Below, in pieces: positions 58,307 through 64,000 of a DNA stretch of 64,000 nucleotides. A program made the translations under genes and the position numbers. The DNA comes from Agreia bicolorata. Its GTDB lineage: Bacteria; Actinomycetota; Actinomycetes; Actinomycetales; Microbacteriaceae. The notes beneath the pieces are model-generated. The model saw only the letters and a program-made list of their open reading frames with translations, did no database searches and was not told the origin of the DNA. Positions within the stretch are counted from its first letter, which is position 1. Every line of letters begins with the position of its first letter. The DNA lies in the NCBI RefSeq assembly GCF_000938265.1, contig NZ_JYFC01000002.1, positions 558,001 through 622,000 of the forward strand. The letters run 5' to 3'.

Positions 58307-58636
58307 ATGTCGAGCCAGCCTGTCTACGCGCCGTATTCGCCCGACCCGGGGTCGGCCGCTTTCGGGTCTCAGGCCGCGCCGCCCGTTCAAGCGCGCCGCA
58401 TGCTCAACATGCCGGCTCTCTTCGCTCTGATCACCGGCGTGCTTCTTATCTCGCCGGTTGCCATCGTTCTCGGGCACATCGGCATCGCGCAGGTGAGACG
58501 GCGGCGGCAGTCGGGCATGATCCTCGCGGTCGTCGGCCTCATCCTCGGGTATCTAGGCCTCATTGCGACCGTCGGTGTACTGGTCGCGCTGGTGATGTTC
58601 GTGAGTTCCGGTCCCACGCCGCCGACATCGTTCTGA
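58307..58636 (+). CDS. DUF4190-like small membrane protein
   Basis: 109 residues. A short Pro/Ser/Ala-rich head (about 30 residues) is followed by two transmembrane helices with the loop VLGHIGIAQVRRRRQSG between them. This is the pattern of DUF4190 proteins (helix, GHIAL/IGIAQ turn, basic residues, helix). TAGGCT six bases before the ATG and no ribosome site suggest a leaderless message. Function unknown. Confidence 0.78.
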   Translation: MSSQPVYAPYSPDPGSAAFGSQAAPPVQARRMLNMPALFALITGVLLISPVAIVLGHIGIAQVRRRRQSGMILAVVGLILGYLGLIATVGVLVALVMFVSSGPTPPTSF

Positions 58637-58712
58637 GCCGTCAGGCCCATCCGGCCGGGCCAATCTGGGTGTCCCGTAGATGTGGGTGACCGAGCTTCAG
58701 TAGTGTTGACCC

Positions 58713-59264
58713 ATGACTGATCCCAATACCCCGTCGACCGAGGGCACGCCGTCGGTCCCGCCGCTGCCTCCCACGGCCCCGTCCACCCCGCCCGCGCCCA
58801 GCTACGGTGCCCCGAGCTCGCCGCCGGCTCCGCCGGCTCCGCCCGCTCCGCCCGCTCCGCCCGCGTACACGCCGCCGGCCGAGCCGTCGACCCCGTCGTA
58901 CGGAGCGCCCAGCTACCAGCAGGCCCCGCCGGCCAACCCCTACGCTCAGGCCCCGAACGCGGCTCCCTACGGACAGCCGTATTCGCCCGTCGCAGCGGCC
59001 CCGAAGACACTCAGCCTCATCGGTATGATCGCCGGTATCGTCGGCGTCGTCATCTCGCTGTTCGGCGCGGGCTTCGGTCTGATCTTCTCGATCGGCGCCG
59101 TCGTTCTCGGATTCCTCGGCAAGAAGCGTGAGCCCGCAGCGAAGGGCTTCTGGCTCACCGCGATCATCACCGGTTTCGTCGGAATCGGCGTCTCGGTGAT
59201 CTGGGGCATCGTATGGGTGCTCATCTTCGCGACTGCAGCGTCCTCCGGGTACAGCAGCTACTAG
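58713..59264 (+). CDS. DUF4190-like membrane protein with proline-rich head
   Basis: 183 residues. The first roughly 95 residues are Pro/Ala/Tyr/Ser-rich with repeats such as PPAPPAP and SYGAPS. Two or three transmembrane helices follow, with LGFLGKKREPAAKGFW between them. Similar in layout to its upstream neighbour, so probably the same broad family. TAGTGT six bases upstream suggests a leaderless start. Function unknown. Confidence 0.78.
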   Translation: MTDPNTPSTEGTPSVPPLPPTAPSTPPAPSYGAPSSPPAPPAPPAPPAPPAYTPPAEPSTPSYGAPSYQQAPPANPYAQAPNAAPYGQPYSPVAAAPKTLSLIGMIAGIVGVVISLFGAGFGLIFSIGAVVLGFLGKKREPAAKGFWLTAIITGFVGIGVSVIWGIVWVLIFATAASSGYSSY

Positions 59265-59271
59265 ACCCGAT

Positions 59272-59313
59272 CGACGAAGCGCCCTCTGTCTTGCGACGGA
59301 GGGCGCTTCGTCG
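59272..59313. terminator. Bidirectional terminator between convergent genes
   Basis: A 15-bp perfect stem CGACGAAGCGCCCTC / GAGGGCGCTTCGTCG extended inward by GTC-TTGC-GAC. It lies between the stop of the plus-strand DUF4190-like gene and the stop of the minus-strand methyltransferase, so it can serve both. Confidence 0.8.
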
Positions 59314-59322
59314 TTCTCAACG

Positions 59323-60510
59323 TCAGACGCGCTCGGCGAGGATCGCCGTGTGGCGACCTGCCACCCGCGTCATCACAAGAGTGGCCTCCGCGTCTCCCGA
59401 CAGCGACAGTCGTCGGCGCAGCACGGCCGGGTCGATGTCGACGCCGCGCTTCTTGATCTCGAGTCGTCCGATGCCGCGTCGGCGCAGTTCCTTCTTGAGC
59501 TTCGACTCGTCGCTCGGAAGGGCGTCGACGACGCGGAAGGCAGCGACGAACGGCGACGAGACGAGAGTGTCCGAGGTGAGGTAGGCGATCTGCTCGCTCA
59601 GCATTCGAGCATCGAGCGAGCGGGCGAGGTCGCCGATCAGCCGTGCGCGAATCACAGACCCGTCGGGCTCATAGAGATAGGTGCCGAGCTCGGCCACGTC
59701 GGCATCGACGCTGTCGCCGGCCGCGACCAGTTCGGCGCTGTGGTCTCCGCGCAGCACGAGGGCGCTGCGGGTGATGCCCTCACGTGCGAGCGGGCCGAAC
59801 CACAGGCTGTTCTCCACCAGTTGGCCGTCCACCGAAATCCACTGCGCCTCCGCTTCGTCGGGAATGAGCTCGCGATCGAAGCCTGGCCCGAGCTTGATGC
59901 CCGTGGGCATTGTGCGCGCCACACCGAAGGCGAAGTCGAGCGAGGGGGAGTAGTCGCGCGGGTCGGGCAGGCGGCGCGTGTCAGAGTGCCCCGAGGTGCG
60001 TCGCGCGGGGTCGAGATAGACCGAGTCGACGCCGGTGAGATCATGATCGGCCGCGTCGCCGAGGCTCACCGTGACGTTGGTGAACGGGGCCAGATTGTAC
60101 GAGGCGATGGCCGCTGTCACCTCATCGTGTTCGACGGCTTGCACCTCGAGATCGAGCGCGGCGAAGGCGAGAGCGTCGGCCCCGATTCCGCAGCCCAGAT
60201 CCGCGACGCTCCGGATGCCGGCGGCCTGGTATCGCCCGGCGTGCAGCGCGGCCACCCGCAGGCGTGTGGCTTGCTCGAGGCCGGCCTCGGTGAACAGCAT
60301 GCGCGAGGCGAACTCACCGAATTTGCCCGTGGCCTTCGCTCGGAGCCGTGACTGCGTCAGCACAGCCGACACGAGATCGGCCGGGTGGCCGTCGCGCCTC
60401 AGCGCGGCGACGGTCTTGACGATGTCGGTGGATTCGCTGTATTCGGGCAGTGAATCGAGCAGCCGCAGGGCTGCCGATGTCATCACAAGGCCGAGCTCGT
60501 CTTTGTTCAT
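59323..60510 (-). CDS. Class I SAM-dependent methyltransferase with THUMP-like domain
   Basis: 395 residues. SAM-binding motif SVADLGCGIGADALAF, acidic loop VQAVEHDEVTAAIASYN and the motif IV-like VYLDPARRTSGHSDT are clear. The C-terminal region (KKELRRRGIGRLEIKKRG, DPAVLRRRL) matches the THUMP-like domain that follows this methyltransferase in actinobacteria. Likely acts on RNA, but the target is unknown. The start has no ribosome site. A TAGGCT lies about 23 bases upstream. Confidence 0.87.
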   Translation of the reverse strand: MNKDELGLVMTSAALRLLDSLPEYSESTDIVKTVAALRRDGHPADLVSAVLTQSRLRAKATGKFGEFASRMLFTEAGLEQATRLRVAALHAGRYQAAGIRSVADLGCGIGADALAFAALDLEVQAVEHDEVTAAIASYNLAPFTNVTVSLGDAADHDLTGVDSVYLDPARRTSGHSDTRRLPDPRDYSPSLDFAFGVARTMPTGIKLGPGFDRELIPDEAEAQWISVDGQLVENSLWFGPLAREGITRSALVLRGDHSAELVAAGDSVDADVAELGTYLYEPDGSVIRARLIGDLARSLDARMLSEQIAYLTSDTLVSSPFVAAFRVVDALPSDESKLKKELRRRGIGRLEIKKRGVDIDPAVLRRRLSLSGDAEATLVMTRVAGRHTAILAERV

Positions 60511-60574
60511 TCGCTGCGCCTGTTCACCCCGTCAGCCTAGACGGCGGTCGCGTCGACTCGGTGTGCCACGACGG

Positions 60575-60601
60575 TTGGCACTCGGATTGACCGAGTGCCA
60601 G
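60575..60601 (+). promoter_or_regulatory. CIRCE-like operator overlapping the groES -35 box
   Basis: TTGGCACTC-N9-GAGTGCCAG, an inverted repeat with the exact CIRCE geometry (consensus TTAGCACTC-N9-GAGTGCTAA). The -35 box lies in its spacer. It would allow HrcA to block polymerase binding. Confidence 0.75.
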
Positions 60602-60616
60602 TTCACCCCCTAAACT
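60587..60616 (+). promoter_or_regulatory. Promoter of groES
   Basis: TTGACC (60587-60592), 18-base spacer, TAAACT (60611-60616). It is flanked by two HrcA-type operators, one over the -35 and one just after the -10. Confidence 0.8.
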
Positions 60617-60620
60617 CGAC

Positions 60621-60647
60621 TTAGCACTCTCGGTGTGAGTGTGCTAA
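60621..60647 (+). promoter_or_regulatory. CIRCE element (HrcA operator) of groES
   Basis: TTAGCACTC-N9-GTGTGCTAA, one mismatch from the CIRCE consensus in the right arm. It lies just after the -10, over the transcription start, in the position usual for HrcA repression. Confidence 0.9.
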
Positions 60648-60675
60648 TCAGACGTGAAGAAAGAAGAGGTCAACC

Positions 60676-60972
60676 GTGTCGGTCTCCATCAAGCCGCTCG
60701 AGGATCGCATCGTCATCCGCCAGGTCGAGGCGGAGCAGACCACCGCTTCGGGCCTGGTCATCCCTGACACTGCCAAAGAGAAGCCCCAGGAAGGCGAGGT
60801 CGTGGCCGTGGGCCCCGGTCGCGTCGACGACAACGGCAATCGTGTTCCGATCGACGTCGCCGTGGGCGACAAGGTCATCTACTCCAAGTACGGCGGAACC
60901 GAGGTCAAGTACGGCGGAGAAGACCTTCTCGTGCTGTCGGCTCGCGACGTGCTCGCTGTCGTCGTTCGCTGA
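60676..60972 (+). CDS. groES: Co-chaperonin GroES
   Basis: 98 residues from GTG 60676 behind [31 protein letters not shown], the mobile loop [19 protein letters not shown], and [17 protein letters not shown] are diagnostic. It caps the GroEL chamber. No groEL follows, as is common in actinobacteria where groEL is elsewhere. Heat-shock control by HrcA is indicated by the two CIRCE sites. Confidence 0.98.
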   Translation: MSVSIKPLEDRIVIRQVEAEQTTASGLVIPDTAKEKPQEGEVVAVGPGRVDDNGNRVPIDVAVGDKVIYSKYGGTEVKYGGEDLLVLSARDVLAVVVR

Positions 60973-60988
60973 ACCTAGACAAACAGAC

Positions 60989-61024
60989 AAAGACCCGGAT
61001 GGCTCTGCCATCCGGGTCTTTTTT
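60989..61024 (+). terminator. Rho-independent terminator of groES
   Basis: A 15-bp stem AAAGACCCGGATGGC / GCCATCCGGGTCTTT with a TCT loop, running into TTTTT. The most classical terminator in the window. Confidence 0.95.
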
Positions 61025-61071
61025 GTTGTCCGGCGCGATCGACTGATCCGACCCGGAGGTAGCATTCATCA

Positions 61072-62028
61072 GTGCCCCGACCCGCCGTTTCTTCCGTTTC
61101 AGCCCCTCGGGCGGTCGATCAGCCGTCGCGCTCGGGCATCCTCTACGCCGTCAGTGCCTACACGATGTGGGGGTTTCTCCCCGCCTACTTCCTGCTTCTC
61201 CTTCCCTCCGGCGCCTTCGAGATCGTCGCCATACGCATCTTCTTCTCACTCGCCTTCTGCGTCGTGATCATCACGGTGACCCGTGCGTGGCCCGCTTTCG
61301 TCGCCATCGTGCGTCAGCCGCGGCTGCTCTTCACGATGGGCCTCGCGGGCCTGCTCATCTACGTCAACTGGCAGACCTACGTCATCGGCGCGACGGGCGG
61401 GAACGTCGTCGAGACGGCGCTCGGATACTTCATCAATCCGATCGTCACGATCCTGCTCGGCGTGGTCATCCTCGGCGAGCGGCTGCGTATCGTGCAGTGG
61501 GTCGCCCTCGGCATCAGCGTGGTCGCCGTCGGCGTACTGACCGTGGGTTTCGGTTCCGTTCCGTGGATCGCCCTCATCCTGGCCTTCTCGTTCGGACTCT
61601 ATGGCTTTGTGAAGAAGCGCATCGGCCCGGTAGTCGACGCCGTGTCAGGTCTCACGCTCGAGACGCTATGGCTGCTTCCTGTCGCGGCCGTGCAGACGGT
61701 CATCGTCGCGGCCACCCCGCAGGGCCTCGCCTTCGGCTCGTCGGGCACCGCGCACGTCGTGCTGATGGTCGGTGCGGGCGTCATCACCGCGGTTCCACTG
61801 CTGCTCTTCGCCTCGGCGGCCAAGAGGCTGCCGCTCGTATATATGGGGTTCATCCAGTACATCGCGCCGATCCTGCAGTTCCTCTTCGGCGTCTTCATCA
61901 TGAAAGAGCCGATGCCCGTCGAGCGGTGGATCGGATTCGGTCTCGTCTGGGTGGCATTGATCGTGCTCACAGTCGACATGATCAGAACGAGCCGATCGGG
62001 TCGGATGCCTGTGGCTGAGCCGGTCTGA
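61072..62028 (+). CDS. rarD: EamA-family transporter RarD
   Basis: 318 residues from GTG 61072. Ten transmembrane helices in two EamA repeats. SGILYAVSAYTMWGFLPAYF, LAGLLIYVNWQTYVIG and ETALGYFINPIVTILLGVV are typical of RarD. Substrate unknown. TAGCAT six bases upstream suggests a leaderless message, though a GGAGG 13 bases upstream could also serve. Confidence 0.9.
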   Translation: MPRPAVSSVSAPRAVDQPSRSGILYAVSAYTMWGFLPAYFLLLLPSGAFEIVAIRIFFSLAFCVVIITVTRAWPAFVAIVRQPRLLFTMGLAGLLIYVNWQTYVIGATGGNVVETALGYFINPIVTILLGVVILGERLRIVQWVALGISVVAVGVLTVGFGSVPWIALILAFSFGLYGFVKKRIGPVVDAVSGLTLETLWLLPVAAVQTVIVAATPQGLAFGSSGTAHVVLMVGAGVITAVPLLLFASAAKRLPLVYMGFIQYIAPILQFLFGVFIMKEPMPVERWIGFGLVWVALIVLTVDMIRTSRSGRMPVAEPV

Positions 62029-62054
62029 CACGGGGAAGGTAACGATTGGGTCGC

Positions 62055-62083
62055 GTTACACGCCCGTAACAGGAATGTATTGT
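62055..62083 (+). promoter_or_regulatory. GlnR-type box and candidate promoter upstream of the amino-acid ABC gene
   Basis: GTTAC-N6-GTAAC (62055-62070) is a perfect dyad matching the actinobacterial GlnR pattern GTNAC-N6-GNAAC. Extra half-sites GTAAC (62039-62043) and GTTAC (62127-62131) flank it. TTACAC (62056-62061) and TATTGT (62078-62083) could be the promoter, so the box would overlap the -35. Confidence 0.5.
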
Positions 62084-62168
62084 CGGTGCGACTTTGGGCC
62101 GTTAGCTTTGCAGGACGGCCAACTTCGTTACGCCGTGCACCACAAAACAATCACATTCAAGGAGCATC

Positions 62169-63437
62169 ATGGGCGTATTCGCCAAGACCGGTTCCCGGTC
62201 GCTGAAGACCACCCTCGGTGGCGCGGCAATTCTGGGAATCAGCGCGCTCGTTCTCGTCGGCTGCTCGAGCGGCTCGACCAGCGGCGGCAGCGACTCCGGT
62301 GACCTGTCCCTCAAGATCGGCACGATTCTTCCGCAGACCGGTACGCTCGCCGTGCTCGGCCCGCCCGAGATCGCGGGCGTCGACCTGGCGGTCAAAGACA
62401 TCAACGATGCCAAGGCCGGCATCTCGATCGACGTGACCCAGAAGGACTCGGGCGACACCACGACCGACATCGCGACGCAGTCGGCCACCTCTCTCCTCGC
62501 CGACGGCGTCTCCGCCATCATCGGCGCCGCCTCGTCGGGCGTCTCGAAGACGTTCATCGATCAGGTCACCCAGGCCGGCGTTGTGCAGATCTCGCCCGCC
62601 AACACCTCGCCCGACTTCACGTCGTACGACGACGACGGGTTCTACTGGCGCACAGCCCCCTCCGATGTTCTCCAGGGCCGCATCCTCGGAAACAAGATCG
62701 TCAAGGACGGCAAGACCAACGTCTCGATCCTCTACATGAACGACGCCTACGGCACCGGACTTGAGAAGAACGTCAAGGAGGCCCTCGAGGCCGGCGGAGC
62801 GAAGGTCGGAGCAGAAGAGACCTTCGAGCCGGCTTCCACCGACTTCAACTCGGCGCTCACGAGCGTTCTCGCGACCGACCCCGACGCCCTGGTCGTCATC
62901 TCGTTCGACGAGATCAAGACCATCGCCGAGCAGCTCGCGGCGAAGGGCTTCGACTTCTCGAAGCTGTACGGAGCGGACGGAAACTACGGCGTCATCACCG
63001 ACAAGGACACCAACGTCGACATCGCCGGCGCGCAGTTCACCAACCCCGGTGTCGAGGCCAAGGCCGACTTCCAGGAGAAGCTCCAGGCTCTGGTCAAGGA
63101 TCAGGGCAGCGACCCGCTGACCGTGTTCAGCTACGCGGCCGAGTCCTACGACGCGACCACGCTGCTGGCTCTTGCCGCCCTCCAGGGCGGTGCGACCGAC
63201 GGTGCGACCATCAGAGACAACCTGCAGTCCGTCTCTGAAGAGGGAACCAAGTGCGAGACCTTCGCCGACTGCGCCAAGCTGATCAAGGACGGAACGGACG
63301 TCGACTACGACGGCATCTCCGGCCCGATCACGTTCGACAAGAACGGCGACCCGACCGAGGCGTATGTCTCGATCTACAAGTACGCCACGGGCAACAAGAC
63401 CTCGTTCGAAGAGCAGGTCTTCGGCAAGCTCGACTAA
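62169..63437 (+). CDS. Branched-chain amino-acid ABC transporter substrate-binding lipoprotein
   Basis: 422 residues, ribosome site AAGGAG. Lipoprotein signal with lipobox LVLVGC (Cys 32), then a Ser/Gly linker. The type I periplasmic-binding fold is recognisable from KIGTILPQTGTLAVLGPPEI, GAASSGVSKTFIDQV, YMNDAYGTGLEKNVKEALEA and a disulphide pair near the end (KCETFADCAKL). It captures Leu/Ile/Val-type amino acids or related ligands for an ABC importer. A LivF-like ATPase is encoded on the opposite strand at the window end, so the rest of the transporter is probably nearby. Confidence 0.93.
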   Translation: MGVFAKTGSRSLKTTLGGAAILGISALVLVGCSSGSTSGGSDSGDLSLKIGTILPQTGTLAVLGPPEIAGVDLAVKDINDAKAGISIDVTQKDSGDTTTDIATQSATSLLADGVSAIIGAASSGVSKTFIDQVTQAGVVQISPANTSPDFTSYDDDGFYWRTAPSDVLQGRILGNKIVKDGKTNVSILYMNDAYGTGLEKNVKEALEAGGAKVGAEETFEPASTDFNSALTSVLATDPDALVVISFDEIKTIAEQLAAKGFDFSKLYGADGNYGVITDKDTNVDIAGAQFTNPGVEAKADFQEKLQALVKDQGSDPLTVFSYAAESYDATTLLALAALQGGATDGATIRDNLQSVSEEGTKCETFADCAKLIKDGTDVDYDGISGPITFDKNGDPTEAYVSIYKYATGNKTSFEEQVFGKLD

Positions 63438-63457
63438 TTTCTCGTCAATAAAATAGG

Positions 63458-63488
63458 AGGGGCTCGGTCTTCGGACCGGGCCCCTTTT
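63458..63488 (+). terminator. Terminator after the substrate-binding protein gene
   Basis: A 12-bp stem AGGGGCTCGGTC / GACCGGGCCCCT with a TTCG loop and one G-T pair, followed by TTT. Lies 20 bases after the stop. Confidence 0.9.
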
Positions 63489-63511
63489 GTTGTGCGCCCC
63501 TTTTGTTGTGC
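63480..63511 (+). repeat. 16-bp tandem duplication of the terminator tail
   Basis: GCCCCTTTTGTTGTGC occurs twice without a gap (63480-63495 and 63496-63511). The first copy contains the 3' end of the terminator stem and its T-run. Looks like a recent slippage duplication. Confidence 0.9.
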
Positions 63512-63539
63512 TCAGAGCGTTGGCGCCTCAGCTCCAGCC

Positions 63540-63860
63540 TCAGAAATGGTGGGCGATGTAGTCATAGATCTGGCCTCGCACGGTGTCGCTCACGCCCACA
63601 TAGAAGGTGCCTGTGCCGCCTTGGCTCGTCGAGACCTGGAGTGGAAGAACGTTCCGCGTTTGTCTTCGGCGACCGTGTGTGTGCTGCAGTTGTTCGGCAG
63701 GATGTCGAGCGTGATCAGCGCGCGATGGCTCCGAAGTCGTCGTCGGGCGTTACGGTGGTTTCACCGACCCGGCCATCAGGCATGCGGAAAGGCCCAGCAC
63801 CCCGGCCGCCACGACCCCGGTGAGGGCGATGTGCGGGGCGCGGGTGCTGGGCCTCGGCAT
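63540..63860 (-). pseudogene. Small lipoprotein gene with three frameshifts
   Basis: Read from ATG 63860 on the minus strand, a lipoprotein signal appears (ALTGVVAAGVLGLSAC, lipobox LSAC). The frame then closes after a few codons. Coding-like sequence continues in the other two frames (PDGRVGETTVTPDDDFGAIA, then LITLDILPNNCSTH and AEDKRGTFF) and returns to the first frame (PLQVSTSQGG, FYVGVSDTVRGQIYDYIAHH, stop at 63540). Each switch is repaired by adding one base, so three single-base deletions are implied, total original length about 107 residues. All segments have high third-position GC. It may be a decayed gene or reflect sequence errors. Family not recognised. Confidence 0.6.
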
Positions 63861-63871
63861 GGTGCGAGCGG

Positions 63872-64000
63872 TCAGCCGCCCACCGTCGGCGTCGAGGTGG
63901 TGACCTCATTGGTCGTGGCGAGGGTTCCGAGGTAGAGCTCGATCACCTTGGGGTCGTTCATCAATTCGCGACCGGGGCCTTCGTATGCGTCCTTGCCCTG
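63872..64000 (-). CDS. livF: Branched-chain amino-acid ABC transporter ATP-binding protein, C-terminal end (partial)
   Basis: The last 42 residues are in the window, ending at a TGA (63872-63874 on the minus strand). GKDAYEGPGRELMNDPKVIE followed by LYLGTL is the characteristic C-terminus of LivF-type ATPases. It continues beyond the window. Convergent with the substrate-binding protein gene, so the permease and ATPase genes probably form a separate minus-strand operon. Confidence 0.82.
   Translation of the reverse strand, partial: QGKDAYEGPGRELMNDPKVIELYLGTLATTNEVTTSTPTVGG

Overview
The window is high-GC (most third codon positions are G or C) and comes from a Gram-positive actinobacterium. 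The ribosomal gene order, the absence of rpsN from the spc cluster, the general PTS genes inside a mannitol locus, and the kinase/MoxR/DUF58/transglutaminase/FHA cluster all point to Microbacteriaceae. I cannot name the genus. Nearly everything is chromosomal core. I see no insertion sequence, prophage, CRISPR array, tRNA or rRNA.

Layout. (1) 1-14390 is one dense plus-strand cluster: end of a PP2C phosphatase, a membrane Ser/Thr kinase, a giant membrane-anchored Ig/FN3 protein, MoxR ATPase, DUF58 protein, transglutaminase-fold protein, FHA protein and two membrane proteins. Another membrane protein with a proline-rich N-terminus follows. This looks like a phospho-signalled envelope assembly system. 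(2) 15705-20388 is the str operon (rpsL-rpsG-fusA-tuf). A small Rv0909-type protein and a topoisomerase IB follow. (3) 21857-34923 is S10 plus spc (rpsJ to rplO), then secY-adk-map. (4) 34947-42623 is a mannitol PTS locus: mtlR divergent from an orphan EIIB, HPr, EI, mtlA, mtlF and mtlD. (5) 42641-45958 is the alpha operon without rpsD (infA-rpmJ-rpsM-rpsK-rpoA-rplQ), then truA and rplM-rpsI. (6) 48142-58297 holds cell-wall and tRNA-modification genes: glmM, an SDR, coaA (minus), glmS, acpS, two alanine racemase-like genes, tsaE, tsaB, rimI and tsaD. (7) 58307-64000 holds two DUF4190-like membrane proteins, a THUMP-like methyltransferase (minus), groES with paired CIRCE sites, rarD, a branched-chain amino-acid binding lipoprotein behind a GlnR-like box, and, on the minus strand, the end of livF and a frameshifted small lipoprotein gene.

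The most interesting observation is the tandem alanine racemase pair (53652-55537). The first protein keeps every same-subunit PLP-binding residue I can identify but has lost the segment with the partner-donated catalytic Tyr. The second has lost the PLP lysine, the PLP-contacting arginine and about half the barrel, but keeps exactly the C-terminal Tyr and Met-Asp residues donated across the dimer. Together they look like a split, obligately heterodimeric racemase with one composite active site. Other points are a transglutaminase homologue lacking its Cys and His, a one-base frameshift in tsaB, a three-way-junction leader before rpsM, three stacked hairpins where rpsN would normally lie, and several probable leaderless transcripts.
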